Shown here: positions 1 to 6,778 of the stretch, one piece after another
Layout of the letters: each line of letters begins with the position of its first letter
Numbering within the stretch: the first letter of the stretch is position 1
From: an uncultured Bacteroidales bacterium
GTDB lineage: Bacteria > Bacteroidota > Bacteroidia > Bacteroidales > WCHB1-69
DNA: 19,787 bases
Assembly: GCA_946407715.1 (NCBI GenBank)
Contig: CAMJPH010000041.1
Coordinates: 1-19,787 of the forward strand
Direction of reading: 5' to 3'
Position numbers and translations under genes: made by a program
Notes under the pieces: model-generated
Seen by the model: the letters and a program-made list of their open reading frames with translations, nothing else
The model's database searches: none
What the model was told of the DNA's origin: nothing

Positions 1-1
1 G

Positions 2-418
2 AATTACGATGACGAGAACATGAAGTCCACGGTGGTGCCTTTCCGTAACGGCATCATGTTGTCCATCGCTTGCGGCATTGCCGAGAGTAACGGTCTGACC
101 AAAGTGCTGATCGCCAACCATGCCGGCGACCATGCCATCTACCCCGACTGCCGACCCGAGTTCGTGAACGCCATGTCGGAAGCCATGTCCGCCGGTACAT
201 ACGAGAATGTCACCGTTTTCGCCCCTTACACGCTCCTGACCAAAACAGAGATTGCATTGCGCGGCAAACAAATAGGCCTCGACTTCAGCGAGACCTATTC
301 ATGCTATAAGGGCGGGAAAAATCACTGCGGCAAGTGCGGCACCTGCCGTGAACGCATAGAGGCCCTGCGCGAGGCAGGTGTAAACGACACAACGGTGTAT
401 GAGGCTGTTAGCTGTTAG
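2..418 (+). CDS. queC: 7-cyano-7-deazaguanine synthase QueC, C-terminal part (5' end outside window)
   Basis: QueC converts 7-carboxy-7-deazaguanine to preQ0 using ATP and ammonia, in the cytoplasmic queuosine pathway. The reading frame is open from the first codon of the window, so the gene is cut by the left edge; the Met at 20 is internal. Visible family features are VPFRNGIMLSIA, the DHAIYPDCRPEF block and a C-terminal zinc-binding cysteine cluster (SCYKGGKNHCGKCGTC, four Cys). The missing N-terminal half would carry the SGGxDS PP-loop. The last four codons (Ala-Val-Ser-Cys) and the TAG stop lie inside a 7-bp repeat array. The next gene is convergent, with its stop only 36 bp away. Family assignment is firm. 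Confidence 0.95.
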   Translation, partial: NYDDENMKSTVVPFRNGIMLSIACGIAESNGLTKVLIANHAGDHAIYPDCRPEFVNAMSEAMSAGTYENVTVFAPYTLLTKTEIALRGKQIGLDFSETYSCYKGGKNHCGKCGTCRERIEALREAGVNDTTVYEAVSC

Positions 419-452
419 CCAAAGGCCAATAGTTAACAGCCAACAGTCTAAA
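404..452. repeat. Heptamer array with fold-back, between convergent genes
   Basis: Seven degenerate 7-bp units in a row: GCTGTTA, GCTGTTA, GCCAAAG, GCCAATA, GTTAACA, GCCAACA, GTCTAAA. The left units (GCTGTTAGC) are roughly reverse-complementary to the right ones (GTTAACAGCC), so the transcript can fold back. The array carries the queC stop (416-418) and ends 1 bp before the receptor stop codon. It may serve as a bidirectional terminator; that is inference. Confidence 0.75.
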
Positions 453-453
453 G

Positions 454-2736
454 CTAAAACTTCACCCTAACACCCCCCAACAGATTGATGCCCGCCTGCG
501 GGAAATAGTACGGATCATACGAAATCTCACCACCATAGTAACCCTCATACAGCGCCGCATTGGTCTCATACTTCGTGTTGAAGAGGTTGTTGACATTCAG
601 GAACAGTTCCAAATCCTTCAACGCTTTGAAGTGGAAGGTGTAGGAAAGGCGAAGATTGGTGTAGGTGTAAGGTTTCAGGATGTAAGTGGCATCGCCGGAG
701 TTGTCAAGGTATTGTTTGCTTACGAACTTGGTGATCAGGCTGATGTTGAAGTCCTTGAGCGGGGTGAAGGTGAAATCGTTGCCCAGTACGATGTTCGGGG
801 AATAAGCGATGGGCGTGTTGCCGATCTGCTGTTCCACATATCCGCCGTTCTCCCAATCCTCAACATAGTGCGTGTAGTTGAGGATGCGGTTGAGGCTGAA
901 ACCGCCGTTGACGTGCCACGTGAAGAAACGCACGGGCTTGTATGCGGCAGACAATTCGATACCCACGCGGTAGCTCTTATCAACGTTCGTCATGAGCGGG
1001 TCGCCGGTCTGGTCAAGCTCGCCAGTGCGCACCAGCTGGTTTTTGTAGTACATGCCGTATAACGTAGTGTTAAAGAAGTATTTGTCATTATAGTTCATGT
1101 AGCTGAACTCCACATCGTAGAGAGTTTCCGGCACGGGTTTGCGGTCGTCGGGGGCGCCCACGAGGTCGTTGCGGGTGGGTTCGCGGTTGGCCGTGGCAAA
1201 GGAGAGATCAAAACTGTGTTTCACCTTCGGACGATGCAGGAAATAGTGTAACGCGACTTTCGGATTCACGAAGTTCCAGTGGTACTCCTGTGGAATGGGA
1301 GCCAGTTCGTCGTTAACACCGTCAATCGTATAATCCACACGGCGGTACTGCAATTCACCCGTCACACTGAAGTTCTTGATAAAGTAACGCAAGTTACCGA
1401 ACACCTTAGACTGCAACTTGTTGCCAGTGCCGCGATACCACTCATACATCGGCGGGCACTCCACCACCCTGTCGGATTGCACCCAAACGATGTCACCGTA
1501 GTGGTTGCCGTTGTAGTTGCTCACATCCGTGCCGGCCACCCAACGCAAACCTTGGTCGGTATGGTTTTTAAACACTTGTGAACCTGTGTATTGTGCATGG
1601 AGTCCATAGTAGTAGTTGTCCAAATACTTTTGCGTAACCAAATCAGTACGATTCTGATCTTCGTGCAATTGCTCTAAGCCGTATTTGTTGATTTTTTTGT
1701 CATCCTTATATTGCTCATAATAGCCGAAGCCACGCGTCAGATAGGGCATCACCTGTAAGCTGTGGTGTTGGAGGCCTCCCTGACGAATCCAATCCTTGAG
1801 ATACTCTAACTGGTAGAAAGTCTGGGTATAGTGGTCGTAGGAATTTTCGTAGTAGTGACGCACGCCGTTGTCATCGTAATATTCGCCGCATGAGTTGTAG
1901 GTGCGGTTGGTGGCAAGACTGTCGTAAGGCACGCCGTTCCAGGCCAAGCCGGAAATCTCCTTGCCAAAGAGCAAATGAAAACGCAGTTTACCGTTGTCTT
2001 TGTTCTTCTTAAAATTATAGAGGTCGAGTTGCGCCGTAAGGAAGCCCGAGTTGAGGCGCACATCGGAATAGTCGATATAGCCGTCGCTGCGGATGTCGGA
2101 GAAAGAGGCGAGCATGGAAAAACGCTTGCCGATGAGACCGGTGCCCGCACTCACCATATTGTTGAACGTGTTAAAGGAACCGTACGCGGTACGAGCCTCG
2201 GCGAAAGGTTTCAACGGGATGTCGCGGGTCACGAAATCGACACGGGCACCGTAGGAGGTGCTGCCGTCGGAAGTGTTGGCACCGCTCTGCACGCTCACAT
2301 TCTCGATATAAGTTCCCATATCGGGCAGGTTCACTAACCATGAACCCTGCGACTCGGCGTTGTTGATGGTCACGCCGTTGAGGGTGGTGTTGATACGGGT
2401 TTGGTCGATGCCGCGGATGAACATGTAGGTGGCGCCTAATCCGTTACCCGACTCGGAAGTGACCACCACGGAGGGCATCAGCTCTAACAGGTTGTTGACG
2501 CTGCCATTACCCTGCTGCGCACGGATCTGCGGCATCGACATCGTGGTGACGTTCGCCGACTGCTGTACCGTAGGTTTTGTGAATCGGATGGTCACCTCCG
2601 GCACCATACCCTGCTGCACTGTGTCAGGCACCTGCGCGAAGAGGGCTGCAGGCAGGCAAAGCAGCAATAAACTGAAAATTGAAAATTGAAAATTGAAAAT
2701 TCCACGTTTCCGTTTCGTAGAATTCTCTCCGTGCAT
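454..2736 (-). CDS. TonB-dependent outer-membrane receptor under TPP riboswitch control, probable thiamin receptor
   Basis: Outer-membrane active transporter energised by TonB-ExbBD. I chose the ATG at 2736 (760 aa): it gives a signal peptide with a short basic n-region (KRKR), a hydrophobic core and an A-Q junction near residue 35. The ATG at 2781 would add 15 residues written by a 7-bp array. A possible TonB box (PEVTIRFT, about 46-53) precedes the plug domain (about 65-175; FIRGID, LNGVTINNAESQG, YGARVDF). The rest is a long aromatic-rich beta barrel ending in Phe (VRVKF). No carboxypeptidase-like N-terminal extension is seen, and no SusD partner follows. Specificity is inferred from the upstream TPP aptamer; thiamin-regulated TonB receptors are known in Bacteroidetes. 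Thiamin, a precursor or a derivative are all possible substrates. Confidence 0.9.
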   Translation of the reverse strand: MHGENSTKRKRGIFNFQFSIFSLLLLCLPAALFAQVPDTVQQGMVPEVTIRFTKPTVQQSANVTTMSMPQIRAQQGNGSVNNLLELMPSVVVTSESGNGLGATYMFIRGIDQTRINTTLNGVTINNAESQGSWLVNLPDMGTYIENVSVQSGANTSDGSTSYGARVDFVTRDIPLKPFAEARTAYGSFNTFNNMVSAGTGLIGKRFSMLASFSDIRSDGYIDYSDVRLNSGFLTAQLDLYNFKKNKDNGKLRFHLLFGKEISGLAWNGVPYDSLATNRTYNSCGEYYDDNGVRHYYENSYDHYTQTFYQLEYLKDWIRQGGLQHHSLQVMPYLTRGFGYYEQYKDDKKINKYGLEQLHEDQNRTDLVTQKYLDNYYYGLHAQYTGSQVFKNHTDQGLRWVAGTDVSNYNGNHYGDIVWVQSDRVVECPPMYEWYRGTGNKLQSKVFGNLRYFIKNFSVTGELQYRRVDYTIDGVNDELAPIPQEYHWNFVNPKVALHYFLHRPKVKHSFDLSFATANREPTRNDLVGAPDDRKPVPETLYDVEFSYMNYNDKYFFNTTLYGMYYKNQLVRTGELDQTGDPLMTNVDKSYRVGIELSAAYKPVRFFTWHVNGGFSLNRILNYTHYVEDWENGGYVEQQIGNTPIAYSPNIVLGNDFTFTPLKDFNISLITKFVSKQYLDNSGDATYILKPYTYTNLRLSYTFHFKALKDLELFLNVNNLFNTKYETNAALYEGYYGGEISYDPYYFPQAGINLLGGVRVKF
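2673..2702. repeat. Heptamer array (TGAAAAT) inside the receptor signal peptide
   Basis: Four near-perfect copies of TGAAAAT on the + strand. The array is in frame with the receptor gene on the minus strand and encodes the FNFQFSIFS part of the signal-peptide hydrophobic region. Confidence 0.8.
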
Positions 2737-2742
2737 TGCGTT

Positions 2743-2770
2743 TTGTACATTGTTCATTGTACATTGTACA
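2743..2770. repeat. Heptamer array (TTGTACA) at the receptor 5' end
   Basis: Units TTGTACA, TTGTTCA, TTGTACA, TTGTACA. It lies between the candidate starts 2781 and 2736 of the receptor, so it is either leader RNA or codes for an N-terminal extension. The unit TTGTACA contains the palindrome TGTACA. Confidence 0.75.
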
Positions 2771-2838
2771 TTTTTAAACATAGCTCTAACAGTTTGGTTA
2801 TTAATAAGTTAAACACACTGAAAGAGGGATAAGAGGAC

Positions 2839-2919
2839 GTTGTGAATTTCCCTACGGCGGCATTATCCGCATCAGGTTCAACGGGTCTGATCTCAGCCTT
2901 TCGGCACCCCTTTCAAAAC
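2839..2919 (-). ncRNA. TPP (thiamin pyrophosphate) riboswitch aptamer
   Basis: Read on the minus strand, the conserved THI-box blocks occur in order with normal spacing: GGGGTGCC, GGCTGAGA, ACCCGTTGAACCTGAT, GGATAATGCC and GTAGGGAA. A closing P1 stem pairs GTTTTGAA (2912-2919) with TTCACAAC (2839-2846), with one mismatch. The promoter sits immediately upstream, so the transcript begins essentially at the aptamer. About 100 nt separate it from the chosen receptor start. I see no clear intrinsic terminator in that leader, so control of translation start is more likely than attenuation, though unproven. Confidence 0.96.
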
Positions 2920-2924
2920 GGCGG

Positions 2925-2932
2925 CAAAAATA
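2925..2932 (-). promoter_or_regulatory. -7 promoter element for the TPP riboswitch/receptor transcript
   Basis: TATTTTTG on the minus strand, matching the Bacteroidetes -7 consensus TAnnTTTG and followed by CCGCC. It ends 5 nt before the aptamer P1 stem. A clear -33 TTTG box was not found. Confidence 0.75.
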
Positions 2933-2958
2933 GGAATTTTTCGCTAACGGAAAATAGC

Positions 2959-2966
2959 TATTTTTG
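2959..2966 (+). promoter_or_regulatory. -7 promoter element for the BASS transporter gene
   Basis: TATTTTTG followed by CCGCC, 43 bp before the ATG at 3010. With the opposing receptor promoter it forms a perfect 13-bp inverted repeat (GGCGGCAAAAATA at 2920-2932, TATTTTTGCCGCC at 2959-2971). Confidence 0.7.
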
Positions 2967-3009
2967 CCGCCCGATAAAATGTTCTCATAAAACATTATAA
3001 GTCACTGTC

Positions 3010-3912
3010 ATGCAGAAATATCGCAGCTATGTACTCCCTGTCGCCATCCTGTTGGGATTCCTGTTCCACAGCTTCAGTGCGAGCATTGCCTTTTTGGTTC
3101 CTTGGCTTCTTTTCGCCATCCTGCTGCTTAATTTCGTGACGGTCGATTTGCGGCATCTACGTTTCTCGATGCTCCACTTCTGGCTGATACTCTTCCAGTT
3201 GACGGTCAGTGCCGGATTATACCTGTTGGTGCGGGCCGTGTCGGGCAACGAGACCATGGCGCAAGGGTTCATGATGTGCACCCTCTGTCCCGTGGCAGCC
3301 TCGGTGGTGGTCATCTCCTCGATGCTCGGCGCCGACCGCATGACAACCACCACCTACACCATGTTCTGTAACCTGGTCATGTCCGTCGCCGCGCCGCTCA
3401 CCTTCACCGTCATCGGAGTGCATCCGGAACTCACTTTCTGGCAGTCGTTCCTGATGATTCTGCGGCGCATCACCCCTACCCTCGCGCTGCCTTTCTTCAC
3501 GGCGTTGGCGTTGCAGCTGTGGGTCCCGAAAGCCAACAACTGGCTCTGCCGCTACAAGAACGTATCGTTCTACCTTTGGGCTTGCGCACTTTTCATGACC
3601 TTAGGTCGCACCATTGACTATATCTTCCTGCAAGGACGTGGCAATGAGCGCGTTATCCTCTTCGGTGCAATATTCTCAGCGGTGATGTGTGCAGTACAGT
3701 TCGGTTTTGGCAAATGGTTAGGACACCGTTACGGCGACACCGTGGCGGGCGGCCAACTTCTCGGACAGAAGAACACCGCCATGGGCATCTGGATGGCCAA
3801 CACCTACCTGCAACCGCTGTCTTCCGTATTCCTCGCCTTCTACATCATCTGGCAGAATCTGTTCAACAGCCTACAGTTATGGTGGCACGACAGACGAATT
3901 AGTAATTTGTAA
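3010..3912 (+). CDS. BASS-family (bile acid:sodium symporter-like) transporter
   Basis: A 300-residue polytopic inner-membrane protein with about nine hydrophobic segments, typical of the BASS/SBF fold. Family-like signatures are the TLCPVAASVV segment (91-100), matching the conserved region in the first repeat, and GQKNTAMGIWMA (252-263), corresponding to the E-x-G-x-Q-N-T-A-L-G-type segment of the second repeat, where sodium and substrate are bound in characterised members. The substrate is not readable from sequence; BASS members carry bile acids, pantoate and other organic anions. The gene is divergent from the thiamin-regulated receptor and has its own promoter, so a link to vitamin uptake is only possible. 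The C-terminal ISNL and stop codon are written by a 7-bp array. Confidence 0.85.
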   Translation: MQKYRSYVLPVAILLGFLFHSFSASIAFLVPWLLFAILLLNFVTVDLRHLRFSMLHFWLILFQLTVSAGLYLLVRAVSGNETMAQGFMMCTLCPVAASVVVISSMLGADRMTTTTYTMFCNLVMSVAAPLTFTVIGVHPELTFWQSFLMILRRITPTLALPFFTALALQLWVPKANNWLCRYKNVSFYLWACALFMTLGRTIDYIFLQGRGNERVILFGAIFSAVMCAVQFGFGKWLGHRYGDTVAGGQLLGQKNTAMGIWMANTYLQPLSSVFLAFYIIWQNLFNSLQLWWHDRRISNL

Positions 3913-3924
3913 TTAGTAATTGAA
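3898..3924. repeat. Heptamer array (AATTAGT) at the BASS gene 3' end
   Basis: Units AATTAGT, AATTTGT, AATTAGT, AATTGAA. It contains the transporter stop codon (3910-3912) and encodes the last four residues. Confidence 0.75.
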
Positions 3925-4027
3925 AGGGCTTTGGGGAAAAATTTCAGCGCCATTGTAACAAAATGAGGGCTTCGTGCGACAAAGGGAAGACGAAAGAGAA
4001 CGTCTTATGAATTTTGGTGCAGGAATA

Positions 4028-5101
4028 ATGACTCTAAAGTGCTCTGTAAAAGTGTTTTTATGCACTCTTACAAGATTGGCAGTTCTTGTTTTCGGTTTAC
4101 GGTTGTCCGCTTTCGCGCAGGATTGCCCGCCGAAAGTGTTGCCGTATTATGAAGATTTCGACAGTGACGACTGGACTTTCTTTACCCAACTCGCTCCTTT
4201 CGTCATGGACAATTGTTGGCGGGAGAACGGCGACGATTTTTACGTCTGTCTTGCCTATTCGCAAAATGCTTTATTCCCTGACAATCCTCCCGGCAACTGT
4301 GCATGCTGTGGATCCTCATACAGATGGCCTAATACTTACTCTGGTGGTACATACGACGGTTATGTGATGCTGCTGATCAGCCCCGAGCTGGAATCCCCGC
4401 CGACGAGCGTCAGCTTTAGCATATTTTCGAACGGCCTTTACGCTCCTTCCTTTGCGGGCGACAGCGTGCGGAAGAGGCTTGTAGTGGGTTATATCGCCGA
4501 CACAAATGACTGGAAAGGCAGTTTTGTGGGAGTCGATACCGTTGAACTTACCCGCGAACGCCTCACTTGGGAACGCTTCTCTGTGACGGGGTTCGAGGAC
4601 ATGACCGCCCCCTATTTTGTGGCCTTTTACAATGACTCGCTTCTGCAATATCCGTCATGGCCGCTTCCCCAATACAGTGTTTATTCCGCCAATCCCGTCG
4701 CTATGGATTACCGTTTCTACATCGACAGTGTCCTCTTCGACAAGGTTCCCGTGAATCCCGATCCCAACCCTGACCCTGATCCTGGCACAGCGGAGCCGCC
4801 TGTCACGCCGGTGCCGGACACGCTCGCCTCGGTCCGGCTCTATCTCCCCAACGCCTTCACGCCTGGCGGCAACCAGCTCAATCCGGAGTTCCGGCCCGTC
4901 TTCAGCGACCCCGGCGAAATCGAGTACTACCGGATGATGATTTACAACCGCTGGGGTAATCTGCTGTTCTACACCGAAGACCTGTCACGCGGCTGGGACG
5001 GCGACCACTGTCCGGAAGGCGTATATGTGGTTCTCGTGTGCTATAAGCCGCGAGGGGAAACGAAGCGAACCGTAAGGGGCATCGTGACACTGATACGGTA
5101 A
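4028..5101 (+). CDS. Secreted/cell-surface protein with T9SS type B (gliding-motility-type) C-terminal sorting domain
   Basis: Predicted T9SS cargo. From the ATG at 4028 (357 aa) there is a compact signal peptide with the A-Q junction at 30/31; alternative starts are ATG 4007 and GTG 3974. Residues 35-240 form a beta-rich domain beginning YYEDFDSDDWT and ending with YRFYIDSVLF, a pattern seen in MAM/cleaved-adhesin-like carbohydrate- or protein-binding jelly rolls. Six Cys lie between 33 and 94, including CACC at 91-94, perhaps disulfides. A repetitive Pro/Asp/Asn linker (about 242-262) leads to the type B domain: PNAFTP (274-279), NRWG (307-310), GWDG (322-325) and a conserved C-terminal strand. 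The T9SS itself is not encoded here. The ligand or substrate is unknown. Confidence 0.88.
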   Translation: MTLKCSVKVFLCTLTRLAVLVFGLRLSAFAQDCPPKVLPYYEDFDSDDWTFFTQLAPFVMDNCWRENGDDFYVCLAYSQNALFPDNPPGNCACCGSSYRWPNTYSGGTYDGYVMLLISPELESPPTSVSFSIFSNGLYAPSFAGDSVRKRLVVGYIADTNDWKGSFVGVDTVELTRERLTWERFSVTGFEDMTAPYFVAFYNDSLLQYPSWPLPQYSVYSANPVAMDYRFYIDSVLFDKVPVNPDPNPDPDPGTAEPPVTPVPDTLASVRLYLPNAFTPGGNQLNPEFRPVFSDPGEIEYYRMMIYNRWGNLLFYTEDLSRGWDGDHCPEGVYVVLVCYKPRGETKRTVRGIVTLIR

Positions 5102-5116
5102 TGTGTCGTTTTTTTG

Positions 5117-5124
5117 TATTTTTG
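5117..5124 (+). promoter_or_regulatory. -7 promoter element for the GldL-like/phosphatase operon
   Basis: TATTTTTG, followed by CC. It lies 19 bp before the ATG at 5144 and overlaps the alternative upstream ATG at 5114, which argues that 5144 is the real start. Confidence 0.7.
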
Positions 5125-5143
5125 CCTTTTGAAATATAAAGTT

Positions 5144-5353
5144 ATGTCGAGTATAAGTGAACTTGTTAATTCAAAGGGGTACAAACAGTTTATGAAAAAA
5201 CTGCTATGTTACTCCGTTATTGTATTTGTCCTCGGAATCCTCTTTCTGCTCATGCACTGGCCTGGCGGAAATATCATGGCCATGACCGGAGGAGGCTGTT
5301 TGATTTTTACAATAGTCTTTTTCATCATCGGGAAAATAGTCACACGTGAATGA
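5144..5353 (+). CDS. Small two-helix membrane protein, GldL-like HWPG hairpin
   Basis: A 69-residue protein with two membrane segments (about 21-37 and 46-63) joined by a short loop reading LMHWPGGN. The same H-W-P-G turn after a hydrophobic helix is characteristic of GldL, the inner-membrane motor subunit of T9SS/gliding, which is much longer and has a cytoplasmic tail. This protein has only the hairpin plus a 20-residue N-terminus. The start at 5144 is preferred because the promoter covers the longer start at 5114. Its stop overlaps the next ATG (ATGA at 5350-5353), so the two are translationally coupled. Function unknown; a role as GldL-like ion-channel helix is speculation. Confidence 0.75.
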   Translation: MSSISELVNSKGYKQFMKKLLCYSVIVFVLGILFLLMHWPGGNIMAMTGGGCLIFTIVFFIIGKIVTRE

Positions 5354-5808
5354 GGAAGACCCGGATTCTCTTTGTGTGTCACGGCAATATCTGCCGCAGT
5401 CCCATGGCGGAGTTCGTGATGAAGCAGAAGGTGGCGGAGCGGGGGCTCTCCGCGCAGTTCGAGATCGCCTCCGCCGCGACGAGCCGCGAGGAGATCGGCA
5501 ACCCCGTCTATCCGCCGGCCCGCAGGATGCTGGCGGCGCACGGCATCTCCTGCGACGGCAAGACCGCCCGCCAGATGACCCACGCCGACTACGACTATTA
5601 CGACTACATCATCATCATGGACGAGAACAACCGGCGGAACATCCAACGCATTGTCGGACAAGATGTTGACAACAAAATCTCGCTGCTGATGGATTACACC
5701 GACCACCCGCGTGACGTGGCCGACCCGTGGTACACCGGCGATTTCCAAGCCACCTGGGACGACGTGCAGGAGGGCTGCGAGGGATTTCTTTCGGCTATTG
5801 GGTGTTAG
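5350..5808 (+). CDS. Low-molecular-weight protein-tyrosine phosphatase
   Basis: A cytoplasmic phosphatase of 152 residues, the usual family length. The P-loop VCHGNICRS (residues 9-17) holds nucleophile Cys10, Arg16 and Ser17 (CX5RS). The general acid Asp125 lies in the DP motif of DVADPWYTGDF. The DYYDYIIIMD segment (82-91) is also typical. In Bacteria such enzymes often act on BY-kinases that control polysaccharide export; a polysaccharide locus lies 4 kb away, but no BY-kinase is visible here. Coupled to the upstream small membrane protein by a 4-bp overlap. The stop codon lies in a short two-unit repeat (TGTTAGC, TGTTAAT). Confidence 0.93.
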   Translation: MRKTRILFVCHGNICRSPMAEFVMKQKVAERGLSAQFEIASAATSREEIGNPVYPPARRMLAAHGISCDGKTARQMTHADYDYYDYIIIMDENNRRNIQRIVGQDVDNKISLLMDYTDHPRDVADPWYTGDFQATWDDVQEGCEGFLSAIGC

Positions 5809-5816
5809 CTGTTAAT
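5803..5816. repeat. Two-unit heptamer repeat at the phosphatase 3' end
   Basis: TGTTAGC followed by TGTTAAT. The unit is nearly the same as the array at the queC end (GCTGTTA in another phase), and it contains the stop TAG at 5806-5808. Only two copies, so weak by itself. Confidence 0.45.
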
Positions 5817-5853
5817 TCGAGCTCCCGCTGCGTGCGTCTGTTTGAAAGGAATG

Positions 5854-6255
5854 TTATGGCAAAACTATCAATTCTTTTACCTTATCAACGAATTGACGTG
5901 CTGGTTTCATAACCATGTCCACATCTTCTTGAGTGAAATCATAAAGGTCGCTGTAGTCACCTTTGGTACGCCAGTTCAAGAGTTTCGAGTACACCCGAAA
6001 ATCTTCAATGCTCATTTCACCAGTTCTTACAATGTTTTCGGAAAACTGTCCAATAATACCAGCATGTGATTTTGCGGTAATATGCCGATGCAACAAGAGA
6101 GCCGAAGCCACATAAAAACAGGCATAATAAAGTCTGTTAACCACAGAGTTCCATTGAGCAGCTTCATACAACACTTGTGCCGCAAGATAGGTCTCGTCAG
6201 CTTTTTCTATTCGATAACGGACAAAAGCAGTCCAGTCTTCTTCCATTTCTTTCAT
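5854..6255 (-). CDS. HEPN-domain protein, probable toxin of a HEPN/MNT pair
   Basis: A 133-residue all-alpha protein of the HEPN superfamily. From Met at 6255 (MKEMEEDWTAF) it shows the family helix SVVNRLYYACFYVASALLLHR (Asn40, Arg41, Tyr43, Tyr44), His64 in the following KSH turn, and RTKGDYSD (Arg96 to Asp102), with a long C-terminal helix. A spaced Arg57-x6-His64 could serve as the RNase motif, but this is uncertain. The longer frame start at 6378 is rejected because it overlaps the upstream gene; the start at 6255 overlaps its stop by ATGA (6252-6255). In characterised pairs the HEPN protein is an RNase neutralised by AMPylation from the MNT partner. Confidence 0.85.
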   Translation of the reverse strand: MKEMEEDWTAFVRYRIEKADETYLAAQVLYEAAQWNSVVNRLYYACFYVASALLLHRHITAKSHAGIIGQFSENIVRTGEMSIEDFRVYSKLLNWRTKGDYSDLYDFTQEDVDMVMKPARQFVDKVKELIVLP

Positions 6256-6566
6256 AGTCTGATTGCTTCGCGTTGAACATTGTGATAGAACGGGGTGATG
6301 CTGTGGCGATTGTGCCAATCTTGTTTCCCGTATGCAAACAACTGAATGACTTGACCTGTTTCCACCATCAAGTCGCAAATGTGATCAATGAAACGTCCTT
6401 CCTCCTGAACAGACAGACTGTCGTCAGGAGTAAGCACAAGGACATCCCAGTCCGAGTCCTCGCGAGCTGTACCACGAGCCCGGGAACCATAAAGCCAAAC
6501 TTCCGCATTTGGATTAACCTCCAAAACATTGGCTTTGATACTGTCTCTCATCAATTCACTATCCAT
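6252..6566 (-). CDS. MNT-type minimal nucleotidyltransferase, probable antitoxin partner of the HEPN protein
   Basis: A 104-residue protein with the nucleotidyltransferase motif GSRARGTAREDSDWD at 27-41. This is a perfect GS-x10-DxD arrangement (Gly27, Ser28, Asp39, Asp41) for metal and NTP binding. Length and context match MntA-like proteins, which transfer AMP to a tyrosine of the HEPN toxin. It is the first gene of a two-gene operon with a canonical promoter 28 bp upstream and translational coupling to the HEPN gene. Alternative view: some such pairs are DNA-uptake or stress-linked orphans with no proven toxicity. Confidence 0.9.
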   Translation of the reverse strand: MDSELMRDSIKANVLEVNPNAEVWLYGSRARGTAREDSDWDVLVLTPDDSLSVQEEGRFIDHICDLMVETGQVIQLFAYGKQDWHNRHSITPFYHNVQREAIRL

Positions 6567-6593
6567 TTGTTTCTATCATTTAGATTGACGGGG

Positions 6594-6601
6594 CAAAAAT
6601 A
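6594..6601 (-). promoter_or_regulatory. -7 promoter element for the MNT/HEPN operon
   Basis: TATTTTTG on the minus strand followed by CCCCG, 28 bp before the MNT ATG. Confidence 0.7.
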
Positions 6602-6694
6602 GGAAAAAATCGATTTGTTGCGAATGACATGGCAATTTTATTGACAATGATGAATTCCAAAGTAAGTGTTACCAGCCAAAGTCATTGTCATTAG

Positions 6695-6748
6695 TCTAAG
6701 TTTAAGTTTAAGTCTAAGTCATAGTCTAAGTCTAAGTCTAAGTCATAG
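6695..6748. repeat. Hexamer array (GTCTAA)
   Basis: Nine units of 6 bp: GTCTAA or GTTTAA, with GTCATA at regular places (units 5 and 9). It lies in the divergent spacer between the MNT/HEPN operon and the Mrp gene, upstream of the Mrp promoter. Apart from the two arrays and two promoters, nothing else is recognised in 6602-6847. Confidence 0.75.
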
Positions 6749-6778
6749 TTGTATTTTGTTCCGATTCCCGTATTCCCA

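Noticed and set aside
631..1062. Plus-strand frames antisense to the TonB receptor
   Set aside because: Shadow frames of a well-supported beta-barrel gene, with no motifs.
5114..5143. Upstream start for the GldL-like protein
   Set aside because: The -7 element TATTTTTG (5117-5124) overlaps these codons, so they would not be in the mRNA.
6256..6378. Longer N-terminus for the HEPN protein (start at 6378)
   Set aside because: It would lie wholly inside the MNT gene in another frame, has no HEPN similarity, and the Met at 6255 gives normal coupling by ATGA.
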